DNA of 38,277 nucleotides. It comes from Actinoplanes siamensis. Lineage in GTDB: Bacteria; Actinomycetota; Actinomycetes; Mycobacteriales; Micromonosporaceae. The DNA is taken from NCBI RefSeq assembly GCF_016862395.1, contig NZ_BOMW01000080.1, positions 1 through 38,277 of the forward strand, in the 5' to 3' direction. Under the pieces are notes generated by a model. That model worked only from the letters and a program-made list of their open reading frames with translations, searched no databases and was not told the DNA's origin. A program made the position numbers and the translations under genes. Shown in pieces: positions 1-8,354 of the stretch; the first letter of the stretch is position 1, and each line of letters begins with the position of its first letter.

Positions 1-183
1 ACTAGGAGGCGGCCAGCAGGGCGGCGGAGTCTGCTCCGCGGCGATGATCGGAAGCCGTTCACGGGGGTCTTCTTTGCGAGCAAAGCCGTCGAGGTGTCTC
101 GCGAGAACGCCCTCCCACGTTGTCCAGACGGTGCCGCCGTGAACAATGGGCGGCGGCCCCGCCGTACAAGGAAAGGTTCAATC

Positions 184-660
184 ATGGGTTGGAACACGTC
201 GGTGCTTTTCCGCCAGGACGTGACGGCGGACGAGGCTGTGGACGACCTCGCCATCACAGATTTCAGCGGCGAACTGGTCGGAGCTGACCAGGCTACAAGC
301 GCCCTCAAGCCCGACGCCCTCTACGCCGCCGAGTCGGGTGGCTGGGTGCAAGTCTGGAACCCGATGATGGATGTGGTCATGGGTTGGGAGCCGACCGACC
401 CGGCCGACGCTTTGGTGGTCTTCTTCAGCAGCGTTTCGAGCACATACGGCTTCACGCTGTTCACGAATGGCGAACGAACCCGGCATTACGTCTACGCCGA
501 TGGTGTGGCCGTCGAGGACGAAGGAACGCCACTGCCGGTCGAGGCCGAGATCGCCCTGCCGTCCTGGGGCCCGGACGAGGACTTCCTCTGGTCGATCATC
601 ACAGCAGTCACCGGTCTCCAGTACGACGAAAAACTGCAGTACCGCGTTTACCCACTGTGA
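184..660 (+). CDS. hypothetical protein, 158 aa
   Basis: I do not recognise the family. The start is the ATG at 184, because a GGAAAGG ribosome-binding site lies about 7 nt upstream and the product then begins MGWNTSVLFRQD. The reading frame is open back to base 1, but that upstream part is Arg/Pro-rich and looks non-coding. The protein is acidic, has no signal peptide or membrane segment, and contains aromatic-rich stretches (GGWVQVWNPMMDVVMGW) typical of small soluble globular proteins. It stands alone, with about 130 nt of unassigned DNA after it. The predicted protein is credible from its codon use and RBS; its function is unknown. Confidence 0.65.
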   Translation: MGWNTSVLFRQDVTADEAVDDLAITDFSGELVGADQATSALKPDALYAAESGGWVQVWNPMMDVVMGWEPTDPADALVVFFSSVSSTYGFTLFTNGERTRHYVYADGVAVEDEGTPLPVEAEIALPSWGPDEDFLWSIITAVTGLQYDEKLQYRVYPL

Positions 661-788
661 CGGGCATGGTCATGGCGCATCATCGACCGCCTGAGCGCGT
701 GCATGTCGGCTCCGCACGAGCGGGTGCCGTCCGGCGGCTGGCAGCCGCGACGATGGCGGCGACGAGCGGATCGCGGCATGTGAGGACG

Positions 789-1013
789 TCAGACAACGTC
801 TTCGAAGGACTCTTCTCCAGGGCGCCAGCACATCCAGCGTCCATCCTTGAAGCCGGTCAACAGCGCGATCTCTGGTCCGGTCTCATCGCTGATGTCGGGA
901 TGCAAGCGAATCGCCCCCTTCTCGAACTCCACGCGCAGGCCTTGACCGGTCCTTTCTGCCGTCGCGACGACACGAAGAGGTATGAGCGCTCGCAAAGCGT
1001 CGGCCCATCCCAT
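789..1013 (-). CDS. small hypothetical protein, 74 aa
   Basis: A short minus-strand gene encoding an acidic soluble protein (ends GRWMCWRPGEESFEDVV). The residue pattern, with alternating hydrophobics and acidic turns, looks like real protein, whereas the opposite-strand frames here are Arg/Pro-rich. The RBS is weak (AGGCGG about 9 nt before the ATG). It diverges from the plus-strand gene starting at 1070. No family is recognised. It may be a fragment of a longer gene, since the N-terminal end lies close to the next gene. Confidence 0.45.
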   Translation of the reverse strand: MGWADALRALIPLRVVATAERTGQGLRVEFEKGAIRLHPDISDETGPEIALLTGFKDGRWMCWRPGEESFEDVV

Positions 1014-1069
1014 TTGCCCAAGCCGCCTATGCCGAGCCGCGGTTGCGATGCCTGTTTCCCTGGACCGGG

Positions 1070-1330
1070 ATGGGCGAACTGCATTTCAGTCGCTGCACTG
1101 AGTGGCCCTGGGGGTGGGACATTCCCTACATCGAGCCGGCGCCGGGAGGTGCCTACCGGGTTGCGGGACCCAGTCGAAGCGAGACCGTCGGGCCGGCGGC
1201 TACCGCAGAAGACGCTGTCGCGATGGTGGTTGAACGTCTTCCACCTGGCGCCGATGTCGTTTTCGTCGGCCGGTGGGACGAACTCGTTGCCCGCGAAGCG
1301 CGAAACTCACGGCCGGAAGCCGGCCAGTAG
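1070..1330 (+). CDS. small hypothetical protein, 86 aa
   Basis: Begins MGELHFSRCTEWPWGWDIPY; an upstream in-frame ATG at 1043 is possible but would add only nine unlikely residues. The protein has a Trp/Tyr-rich N-terminal half and a helical second half containing TAEDAVAMVVERLPPGADVVFVGRWDEL, resembling small stand-alone proteins found beside toxin or immunity genes. That resemblance is only stylistic and no family can be named. It is followed by a 66-nt gap and another hypothetical gene in the same direction. Confidence 0.45.
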   Translation: MGELHFSRCTEWPWGWDIPYIEPAPGGAYRVAGPSRSETVGPAATAEDAVAMVVERLPPGADVVFVGRWDELVAREARNSRPEAGQ

Positions 1331-1396
1331 CGCCGTGGACGGTGTGCGCGTTCGGCGGCGAGATGCGGATGGTAGGCAAGGGGTAGAAAGGTCCAC

Positions 1397-1982
1397 GTGA
1401 GTGACGCTGGTGAGTCCCTAGAGATCGAGTTGGGCGAGCTCTGCGAGTACAGCTGGAGGGAACGTAGCAGCCGTGTCTGGCGACTTGCCCAGCGTGGCCA
1501 CGCGATCGCCTCCCCATTGCAGCGGATCCGGCGACACGGCCCCGGTAGGTTGCGCGCGGTCGCACTCGAGGTGCTGGTCATGATCGTTGGCGAAGGTGGC
1601 CTGCACCCCGCCGATTTGGCGGCAGCAGAACGGCTGGTGCGTATCAAGGCTCCGCTGGAGCCTGCCTTGGGCATCTCTGTCAGTCCCGAGGAGATGCATA
1701 CGAAAGTTGAGGACGACCCAGCAATGGATGAGGCATTCTGCGACTTCTCGTACGCCTGTACCGCTCGCACGGTGGCCGCTGAGCTGAGCATCGACATCGT
1801 GGGAGGGTGCAGAGAAGCTCCTCCGTCGTACGGGGGATGGGGATGCTGGCGCGGACGCCCGACGCATCGGGCTTCGGCATCTTGCCCGGCGCATACCGGA
1901 TCTGACGGAATTGTCGACCTACCGATGCATCGAGATACCACTCGCACGCATCGGCGAATCAAGCCGCCGCCCTGAGCCGTGA
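1397..1982 (+). pseudogene. hypothetical protein with a frameshift near 1801-1807
   Basis: Starts at GTG 1397 (VSDAGESLEIELGELCEYSW). The first ~135 codons read as a helical protein with a HEAT-like flavour (GRLRAVALEVLVMIVGEGGL). After SIDIV the original frame turns into Arg/Pro/Ser-rich noise, while the frame two bases earlier continues with EGAEKLLRRTGDGDAGADAR and ends at TGA 1980-1982. The junction coincides with GGGAGGG at 1801-1807; deleting one G restores a continuous product of about 195 aa. It could be a real pseudogene or a one-base error in the sequence. The family is not recognised. Confidence 0.55.
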
Positions 1983-2053
1983 GCCACCTAACCGCCGTAT
2001 CCGCTCATCGGCATGACCCCGAGCGGGTCGCCGGATACGGTATCGATGGCAAG

Positions 2054-3328
2054 TCATGACTTGTCCACGCCGGGCCGGCTCGCCGGGTCGGCGGGTGTTG
2101 CTGCGCGCCCCGGTGGCATGGTCCTTGCCAGAACGGCGAGCAGTGCGATGATGATCGCGCAAGCCGCGATGAGCCCGGCCCACAACACCGCCGCCCCCCG
2201 GCTGAGCAGTCCGGTGAGCACGGCTGGTGCCAAGGCACTGGGAATGCTCCAGGAGAGCTGTTGGACAGCGAAGTAGCGTCCCCGGTTCGAGGGTGCCGAC
2301 AGGCTCAGCACCAAGCTGCTCATCGCTGGCGAGAAGACGATCTCGGCGGCCGTGTAGCAGATCACCCCGATGACGAGGACGGTCAGCGCCAACGCGGGCG
2401 GCGTCCCGAGGACGGCCCAGAACACGCCGAACGACGCCGCCCACAGCACCGCGGCGAGTTGCAGCACCCGCACTTGCGAGTGGCCCTCGGTATGCCGCGT
2501 CACGGTGGTCTGTGCGACGACCACCAGCACGGTCGCGAGAGTGAAGAGCGCGCTGGAGGCCCAGGCCGGCTGGTTCAGAGTCTCTGTGACGTAAACCGTC
2601 AGGACGAGCGTGAGCACCAGTGTGCAGAGCACGAAGAGCGCATTCGCTGCGATGGCTATGCCGAACGCGCGATCGGCCAGCACGCTCCGGTAGCCACGAC
2701 CGCGCGGCTTCTCGGTGGTGTCAGGTGCGGCCGGCTCGCTGGCAGGCTGGCGCCACAGCGACGTGAACAGAGCGGCAACCACGAAACTGATCGCGTTGCC
2801 CAGGATGAGCAGACGATACCCGGAAGCACCGTTGAACTGCATCGACACGGCGGCCAGCGCACCTAGCCCGATGCCCGCGTTGCGTAGCATCCGGAGCATC
2901 GCGAACCAGCGTGCTCGCTCGCCGGGATTCGCCGCGAGGCCGACGAGGGCCCCGTTGGCTGTCCAGAACATGTTCTGGCCCGCGTTGACGACGAATCCGG
3001 CAACGACGAGTTGCCATGGTGACTCGACCCAGAAGTAACCCATGAAGCCGGCGGCCTGAACCAGGTTGCTGGCGACCACGACACGTTTCGGCCCGACGGC
3101 GTCGACGATGACCCCGAACACCACCGACGTGGGTAGCGCCAGCACTGCCGCTACAGACAGCCCCAGACCCACGGTGGCCAGCGACATCGGCGTGATGTTG
3201 AGGAAGACGAGGACGACGAACGGCATGAAGAGACCGGAACCGAGGCTGTCGATGACGACCGCAGTGACCAGGGGGCCACGTCCCCGGGTCTCGGGAAGCC
3301 CGAATCGTGCCCACAACGACATGCGCAT
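2054..3328 (-). CDS. MFS transporter, 12-TM drug-exporter type
   Basis: A 424-residue polytopic membrane protein with about twelve hydrophobic segments and the usual central cytoplasmic loop (around residues 185-210, EPAAPDTTEKPRGRGYRS). It begins MRMSLWARFGLPETRGRGPLV, and the loop after TM2 (FGVIVDAVGPKRVVVAS) fits the MFS signature GxxxDRxGRR. Such proteins export small molecules using the proton gradient. The ATG at 3328 lies only 3 nt after the stop of the FMN reductase gene, so it is very likely the last gene of a three-gene operon with the SRPBCC and reductase genes. A second ATG two codons on (3322) is equally plausible. The substrate cannot be inferred. Confidence 0.85.
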   Translation of the reverse strand: MRMSLWARFGLPETRGRGPLVTAVVIDSLGSGLFMPFVVLVFLNITPMSLATVGLGLSVAAVLALPTSVVFGVIVDAVGPKRVVVASNLVQAAGFMGYFWVESPWQLVVAGFVVNAGQNMFWTANGALVGLAANPGERARWFAMLRMLRNAGIGLGALAAVSMQFNGASGYRLLILGNAISFVVAALFTSLWRQPASEPAAPDTTEKPRGRGYRSVLADRAFGIAIAANALFVLCTLVLTLVLTVYVTETLNQPAWASSALFTLATVLVVVAQTTVTRHTEGHSQVRVLQLAAVLWAASFGVFWAVLGTPPALALTVLVIGVICYTAAEIVFSPAMSSLVLSLSAPSNRGRYFAVQQLSWSIPSALAPAVLTGLLSRGAAVLWAGLIAACAIIIALLAVLARTMPPGRAATPADPASRPGVDKS

Positions 3329-3331
3329 GCC

Positions 3332-3844
3332 TCAGCGACTCCTATCACGTCGAACGACATGGCTGGTCGGCAGCGACCAACCACGGCTTCTTCGCTGCCC
3401 ACGACGTGCAGCGGTGGACCTCATTCGCGGAAGCGTCAGTTGGAGGCCTGCCGTGATGAGGCGCAGATGTTCCACTGCACGGGCGCCGCCGACGTTGCTG
3501 CCGTAGGAGACGAAGCCCGCTGCCTTGTTGTTCCACTCGCCGTAGAGGTAGTCGATGGCGTTCTTCAGCGCTGCGGGGATCGACCGGTTGTACTCCGGGG
3601 TGACGAAGATGTATCCGTCGAACGAGGCAATCCGTTTGCTCCACTGATGTGTGTGAGTGTGCGCGTAGGAGCCGAGTAGCGGCGACTGCGGCTCGTCGAA
3701 GACCGGCAGACCGTAGTCCTCGATGTCCACCACTTCGACGTCGATGCCGTGGTGCTGGCCGCCCTGTTCGGCGACCCACTCGGCCACCTGGTGACCGACC
3801 CGGCCAGGGCGGGTGCTGCCGAGGATGACACCGATGTTCGTCAC
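3332..3844 (-). CDS. NADPH-dependent FMN reductase, C-terminus altered
   Basis: A flavodoxin-fold NAD(P)H:FMN/quinone reductase. The N-terminal phosphate-binding loop GSTRPGRVGHQVAEW and the second conserved block TPEYNRSIPAALKNAIDYLY are both present. The start is GTG 3844, overlapping the SRPBCC stop by 4 nt (GTGA), so translation is coupled. The usual C-terminal strand and helix are missing: after LRLITAGLQ the sequence becomes Arg-rich (STAARRGQRRSRGW), with no better continuation in other frames. The last 30-odd residues therefore look replaced, probably by a small deletion or frameshift, and activity is uncertain. The family acts on flavin or quinone substrates in the cytoplasm. Confidence 0.75.
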   Translation of the reverse strand: MTNIGVILGSTRPGRVGHQVAEWVAEQGGQHHGIDVEVVDIEDYGLPVFDEPQSPLLGSYAHTHTHQWSKRIASFDGYIFVTPEYNRSIPAALKNAIDYLYGEWNNKAAGFVSYGSNVGGARAVEHLRLITAGLQLTLPRMRSTAARRGQRRSRGWSLPTSHVVRRDRSR

Positions 3845-4362
3845 GCGCGGTCCGTTTCCGCAAGCGGGATAGTCACCGTCGTGGCTGATGTCGCTGTGGC
3901 GGATCGGAGCGCGGCGTTGAGGCCGTTCAGCCGCAGCACACTCGCGCCCCGCAGGTGGGCCAGGTCCGCACCGCCGTCCCCCGCGTACCTCAGGAATGTC
4001 GCCTGCTCGGTCCATTCCAGGCAGGTACCGTCCTGCTCGGCGTCGAGCCGAACCGTGACCAGCGAGGTCCACCGTCGTTCGCCGTCGACGACGGCCTCGT
4101 AGCCGTAGACGATCCGGTGAGTGCCGGCGATGTCGATGTACCACGACCGGTACTCCAGCCGCTCAGGCGGCGTGTCCAGTCCGTTGAACGTGCTGCGCCC
4201 CGTCTCACCACCGCCTACCCGGAAGTCGTGCTCGTAGGAGGCCCCGCGCCCGGGCAGCCGGAACCACCGCCGCCTGATCGCGGTGTCGGCGAACGCCGTG
4301 AATACCTCGCCCGGCGGCACGCCGAGATGCCGCGAGATCGTGAAGGTGTCGTGCCGGACCAT
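3841..4362 (-). CDS. SRPBCC / AHSA1-like protein
   Basis: A 173-residue protein of the START/AHSA1 superfamily. It begins MVRHDTFTISRHLGVPPGEVFTAFADTAIRRRWF, the characteristic opening of a polyketide-cyclase/AHSA1 fold (beta strand, then a helix with a W-x-x-W/F pattern), followed by a Gly-rich strand DFRVGGGETG. The ATG at 4362 has a GGGAGG RBS 6 nt upstream. It is the first gene of the operon leading into the FMN reductase (4-nt overlap) and the MFS transporter. These proteins bind small hydrophobic ligands; the ligand here is unknown. The C-terminal ~25 residues are Ala/Thr-rich and less typical. Confidence 0.8.
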   Translation of the reverse strand: MVRHDTFTISRHLGVPPGEVFTAFADTAIRRRWFRLPGRGASYEHDFRVGGGETGRSTFNGLDTPPERLEYRSWYIDIAGTHRIVYGYEAVVDGERRWTSLVTVRLDAEQDGTCLEWTEQATFLRYAGDGGADLAHLRGASVLRLNGLNAALRSATATSATTVTIPLAETDRA

Positions 4363-4572
4363 GTCGTCCTCCCGTCGTCACGGCCACCAGCCGGTTGACC
4401 GCACCTCAGTTACGATCAGTAAGAAACGTGCGCCCACCGGTTTTAAATCCGGCTCTCCAATACGCACTTTGAAGTCAGCTACTGACGCGCGAGGAACGAA
4501 GGCCATGACAACCTTCCGTGGTACCGAAATCGCCGACCGCGGCATCGCGCCGGACTGCATCCAGGCAAAGAG

Positions 4573-5020
4573 TCACGCGCGGTCGTGGAAGATAGGTCGG
4601 CTCGTCGCCGCCGTTGGAAGCTCATCATGGGGTGCACCCGTGTTTTGGCAAGCGGTCAGCAACCATCGCCCGCCCTCCTTCGCCATGACCCATAGCGGAG
4701 TGCCGAGATCTGGCCCGTCCGGCGTCTCGTACAGCTGGCGAACCTTGACTGCCGCGACGTCGTGGCGGACGAACAGGATGTGTTCCAGCTCGAACGTCAC
4801 CGTCGATCCCTGCATCCCACCGGGAAGAACCTGACGGGTGAACGCCGAGATGGCTTCGAGGCCGAAGAGACGCTTGCCTCCGCCCGTGGTCCAGATGGCG
4901 TCGGCCCGGAACAACTTCAGAAAGTTCGTTGTTCTGGGCATGTTGAACCGCGGCGATCACCTGCTGAATAGCTGCGGTATCACCGGCGCGTTCGTGTTGC
5001 TCAGCTGGTTGCATAGCCAC
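4573..5020 (-). pseudogene. SgcJ/EcaC (NTF2-like) protein, internal frameshift
   Basis: Two frames together encode a typical SgcJ/EcaC or DUF4440 protein. From ATG 5020 one frame gives the N-terminal helix (DTAAIQQVIAAVQHAQNNE). A second frame continues with FLKLFRADAIWTTGGGKRLF and runs to the stop at 4573 through the NTF2-like core, including GGRWLLTACQNTG. The junction lies near 4935, where a few bases between HAQNNE and FLKLF appear deleted. Intact relatives are about 140-150 aa and form cone-shaped ligand-binding or catalytic barrels. Unless the shift is a sequence error, this gene is dead. It lies 10 nt downstream of a palindromic operator. Confidence 0.7.
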
Positions 5021-5030
5021 ACCCTAGAAT

Positions 5031-5046
5031 CTAAACCTCGGTTTAG
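5031..5046. promoter_or_regulatory. 16-bp palindrome, TetR-type operator candidate
   Basis: CTAAACCTCGGTTTAG is a palindrome with 7-bp arms around TC. It sits 10 nt upstream of the broken SgcJ/EcaC gene's ATG and is AT-rich against the surrounding GC. Its length and symmetry match sites of TetR-family repressors. No tetR-like gene is visible within 5 kb, so the cognate regulator is either distant or was lost with the neighbouring insertion scar. Confidence 0.5.
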
Positions 5047-5239
5047 GGCAAGGCCGAGCGGCAGGAAGGCGTGCCGGAACGAGACTCGGCAAGATGCTAT
5101 GTCGACCGACACGCTCACATCGGCAGATCCGTGCACCGGACCGTACGGAGCGTTACGGCTGCGTCGGCCGTCGCGCGCGGTCGGCGGCCGACGAGGACGC
5201 CGCGTGAGGTCCCTGGGGGCGAGCCAATAGGCTGACCTC

Positions 5240-5383
5240 GTGGACCAGCCTGTCCCCAAACTTCTCGCCGCTTTCGTGCGTAGTGTCGCCGTGCTTGCGC
5301 TGGAAGCCGACGCGCAGATCGCTTGGCTCGGGGAAAAGTGGTCTGCTGCACCGATAGGTGACAGGTGTAGTCACGCGGCCTGA
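5240..5383 (+). pseudogene. hypothetical gene truncated by an IS3-type end
   Basis: From GTG 5240 the plus strand reads VDQPVPKLLAAFVRSVAVLA then LEADAQIAWLGEKW, an alpha-helical N-terminus that looks genuinely coding. After about 5338 the sequence is the outer end of an IS3-like element, so the remaining codons up to TGA 5381-5383 are insertion-derived. Only about 34 native residues survive. I believe similar N-termini occur on small actinobacterial hypothetical proteins, but I cannot name the family. Confidence 0.5.
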
Positions 5384-5557
5384 CTGGCCGGTGATGTCAT
5401 GATCGTCTCAAACTCGATAGGGGTCAACCGGGACAGCGACTGTTGGCGTCGGCGGCGGTGGTAGGTCCGTTCGATCCAGGTCACCATCGCGGTTCGTAAC
5501 TGCTGCCGGGTGCTCCAGGCTCGGCGGTCGAGGACGTTGTTCTGCAGATCTTCCGCA
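5339..5557 (-). mobile_element. IS3-family transposase, C-terminal remnant with one end
   Basis: On the minus strand, codons from about 5548 to the stop at 5371-5373 read LQNNVLDRRAWSTRQQLRTA followed by MVTWIERTYHRRRQQSLSRL and TPIEFETIMTSPASQAA. This is the conserved C-terminus of IS3-group OrfB (DDE integrase) proteins. The ~30 nt after the stop, ending at GGTCTGCTGCACC (5339 onward), look like the IS terminal region. Everything upstream in the transposase is missing: the frame meets a stop just before LQNN, at the junction with the Tn3-derived fragment. Confidence 0.8.
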
Positions 5558-5619
5558 TGACATCAGCTGGAGGGACGTGCTCGACGGCCGCGACACAGTG
5601 GCTGTACGGCCGCTGATAC

Positions 5620-6170
5620 TCAGGTACGCAGCGGCAGACGGCTGGTCATGTCGAGTTTGACTTCTCCGTGCGGGGCGACGTGGGTCCAGAACAGCGGGGT
5701 CAAGCCGCGCCGATCGACGTCGGTGAGCTGGTCGGCCCACTCGTCGTCGGCGAGGACGTCCTGAACCATGAGGGTGTTGACGTAGACCAGGGCAGCTTGG
5801 AGTAGGCACAGCACGGAGAGTTCCTGCTCGTCGCGGCGGTTGGTGGCGATGTCGCCGCCTTTGCCGAAGAAGATCACGCTGTTGGCCCGGTTCCACGACT
5901 CGACGACGTTGAGACCCTCGTTGATCTCGCGTTGCAGGTCGCGGCTGCGCAAGTAGCGGGCGACGAAGATGGTGCGCTGCGCGCGGCCGACCTCGATCAT
6001 CGCTTGATAGGGGGGTGGATCGCGTTGGCGCGGGTGAAGTGGCGCAGGATCGCCTCGGTGGAGGCGGTGCCAGCACGGATCGCCGTCGCGTACTTGATCA
6101 TCTGGTTGTACTGCTCGGCGATGATCCCCAACGGATCGCCCGCGACAACGCCGGCCCGATGAGCGGACGT
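5620..6170 (-). mobile_element. Tn3-family transposase, C-terminal remnant, frameshifted
   Basis: The C-terminal ~180 residues of a Tn3-type (DDE, tnpA) transposase of the actinobacterial branch. An upstream frame (6170-6015) gives AEQYNQMIKYATAIRAGTAS then TEAILRHFTRANAIHP. The main frame gives YQAMIEVGRAQRTIFVARYL and INEGLNVVESWNRANSVIFF, then LLQAALVYVNTLMVQDVLAD and DRRGLTPLFWTHVAPHGEVK, to the stop at 5620. The two frames meet in a run of six C (minus strand, 6010-6015) where seven would keep the frame. About 800 N-terminal residues are missing, so it is inactive. Confidence 0.85.
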
Positions 6171-6248
6171 TCTGTTCTGGCGGTGGCATGCGGCCGTCGA
6201 GGCTCAGGGGCGAATGAGGTAGCCGGGTCACCGACCCAGGTGCAGCGC

Positions 6249-7220
6249 CTACACCAGCAGCAGGGTCTTACCCACGGCAGTGCGGTTCTCGACCGCGGCG
6301 TGCGCGTCGGCGGCTGCCTCTAGCGGAAAGGTCTGCCCGATGACCGGCCGGACGACTCCCTGTGCCGCCTGCGACATCATCCGCTCCGCCCAGCGCCGCA
6401 CATGCGGTCCGAAATCAAAGAGCTGTTCGATGCCGATCACCGTCACGCCCCTTCGGCTTGCCTCCGTAGGGTCGATCACCGTGACCTCGCCGCTGGCGGC
6501 GCCGTGCACCGAGAACCGGCCGCCGCGGGCCGCAACCTCGAACGCGGCCCGCCCGATCTCGCCGCCGACGCCGTCGAACACCACATCCGGTCCCGCGCCA
6601 CCGGTCGCTTCGAGCACCCGCTTGGCCCAGCCCGATTCGGAGTAGTCGACCACCGCGTCGGCGCCTAGCTCGCTGACCACATCGAGCTTCCGACGCCCGC
6701 GAGCGGCTCCGACGACCCGCGCGCCTGCCGCCCGGGCCAGCTGCACCAGCAGGCTACCCACCCCGCCTGCGGCCGCTTCGACCAAAACCCAGTCGCCGGG
6801 GCCGATCCTGGCGTGTTCGGTCAGCCCTTGCGCCGTGCTGCCGTCGCTGTAAAGGGCGGTGGCCTCCGGCAGTCCGAGGCCGTCTGGCACCAAGAACAGA
6901 TTCTCGGCCGGCACCAACGCCCGCTCGGCGAATCCGCCAGTCTCTCCCGTGGTGGCCACCACACGCCGTCCCAGCCAAGCCGCATCCACCTGGTCGCCGA
7001 CGGCTCGCACAAGCCCGGCCACCAGGCCACCAGGCACATACGGCACCTGCGGCCGTTCATGCCACCTGTCGATGCCACGGCGGATCTGCGTCTCGACGAA
7101 CGAGATGCCCGCAACAGCCACATCGACCACGACCTGTCCCGGCCCTGCCACCGGGTCCGGTGCCTGACCTAGAACGAGCACCTCAGGATCCCCGAGACGG
7201 ATTGCCCGGACCACTCGCAT
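6249..7220 (-). CDS. MDR-family NADPH:quinone oxidoreductase-like enzyme
   Basis: A 323-residue medium-chain dehydrogenase/reductase. The start is ATG 7220 (MRVVRAIRLGDPEVLVLG), preceded by GGAGG at a good distance, rather than the ATG 54 nt upstream. It has the N-terminal GroES-like domain (VAGISFVETQIRRG and VPYVPGGLVAGLVRAVG) and a Rossmann domain with AAAGGVGSLLVQLARAAGA (about residues 135-155). Catalytic-zinc Cys/His ligands are absent, so it belongs to the zinc-independent QOR/zeta-crystallin group, which reduces quinones or enones with NADPH in the cytoplasm. It lies downstream of the Tn3 scar with no operon partner. Confidence 0.88.
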   Translation of the reverse strand: MRVVRAIRLGDPEVLVLGQAPDPVAGPGQVVVDVAVAGISFVETQIRRGIDRWHERPQVPYVPGGLVAGLVRAVGDQVDAAWLGRRVVATTGETGGFAERALVPAENLFLVPDGLGLPEATALYSDGSTAQGLTEHARIGPGDWVLVEAAAGGVGSLLVQLARAAGARVVGAARGRRKLDVVSELGADAVVDYSESGWAKRVLEATGGAGPDVVFDGVGGEIGRAAFEVAARGGRFSVHGAASGEVTVIDPTEASRRGVTVIGIEQLFDFGPHVRRWAERMMSQAAQGVVRPVIGQTFPLEAAADAHAAVENRTAVGKTLLLV

Positions 7221-7612
7221 AGCACCTGCCTCCATCCGTTCGCCGACGCGAATGCCGAAAGCCTGCAATCTCACGTAGGGTTGAGGTCAAGCGACACGCC
7301 TCCGAACGAGACCGTGGCCTTGTAGCCGCCAGGCCAGGCCGTCATCCGAGCACGTCGGAACGTCCGCTCATGCCGCGATCCGCGCTCGAACCGACCCAAG
7401 GTGTTACGTTGAGTCACTGGCTCCGCACCGCTTGCGCCTGAATTTGTCGAAAACAGGGTGCCACGCGCTCCGCGCGAAGTTGTTCTCCTCCGGCGGATGC
7501 GCCTCATCGCGTGGGGCTCCACTCAACCGTGCGGCTGGCACTTCGACGCGGTCCACCCGCTATTGTGGCGGCTGTTTGCGCAAGGCGGCCGAACCGTACG
7601 GGGTGGAACTAC

Positions 7613-8344
7613 GTGAGAATGTCTATGAGAGCGGCCGTCGCCGCAACAGCGATGCTGCTGTTGGCCGGGTGTTCTCACGATGCGGCCACGCCGGCCGAGA
7701 ACGGCCTCAACGATCTGCCGGCGGCCACTGTCGTGGAGAGGTCGCTCGCCGCCTTCAAGTCAGCCCCGTCCTACCGCGTGGAGGTCCACGGCGGCGACGC
7801 GAGCAAGCCGCTGTCGATCAAGCTCGCCGTGCTGGGAGAGAATCTACGCGGGAGCATCACCCGCGACGGCGGGACGACCGAGATCCTCAAGACCAAGACT
7901 AACTTCTACATCCGCCCTGACGAGACGTTCTGGGTCACCGGACTCGGGAAACCGGAGCAAGCCCACGCCTACGCCACCTTCGCCGGCGCACGATGGATCA
8001 AGGTCGAGCGCGGCGATCCCCTGGTCGCCACCGCGGGCTTGGACGGCGCTTTCCTGTTTGCCGACCGGACCTTCCTGGACAGCGCGGTGCCGAAACAGCT
8101 GGCCCTGGGCGACCCCAAGGACATCGGCGGCGTGCCCACTATCACCGTGCTCGACACCAGGACCACCGAGGACGCGCGAACCGAGATCTCGGTGGCGACG
8201 GCGGGCGCGCCTTACCCCGTGCGCTGGGACTTTGGCCTGGGCACGGTGGCCGACTTCACTGACTACGGAACTCCGTCCGACCCCATTGAGGACCCCGTCC
8301 CCACGGCCATGGTCGACATGAAGACCGTCCTGCACCACACCTGA
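7613..8344 (+). CDS. secreted lipoprotein, LppX/LprAFG-like
   Basis: A 243-residue lipoprotein with signal peptide and lipobox (AATAMLLLAGCSHDA), so it should be exported, lipidated on Cys and held on the outer face of the membrane. The mature part has the pattern of LolA-like LppX/LprAFG proteins: alternating strands such as SYRVEVHGGDASKPLSIKLA and ENLRGSITRDGGTTEILK, with NFYIRPDETFWVTGLGKP. I chose GTG 7613 because GGGGTGG lies about 8 nt upstream; ATG 7619 or 7625 are alternatives. Family members carry lipids or act as extracytoplasmic sensors, and no specific ligand can be inferred. It converges on the gene ending at 8355. Confidence 0.75.
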   Translation: MRMSMRAAVAATAMLLLAGCSHDAATPAENGLNDLPAATVVERSLAAFKSAPSYRVEVHGGDASKPLSIKLAVLGENLRGSITRDGGTTEILKTKTNFYIRPDETFWVTGLGKPEQAHAYATFAGARWIKVERGDPLVATAGLDGAFLFADRTFLDSAVPKQLALGDPKDIGGVPTITVLDTRTTEDARTEISVATAGAPYPVRWDFGLGTVADFTDYGTPSDPIEDPVPTAMVDMKTVLHHT

Positions 8345-8354
8345 CCGCAACCAC

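Noticed and set aside
4430..4470. tRNA-like 3' half around GGTTTTAAATCCGGCTCTCCAA
   Set aside because: Resembles a T-arm by a few bases, but no acceptor or anticodon stem can be formed with upstream sequence, and no intact tRNA is present.
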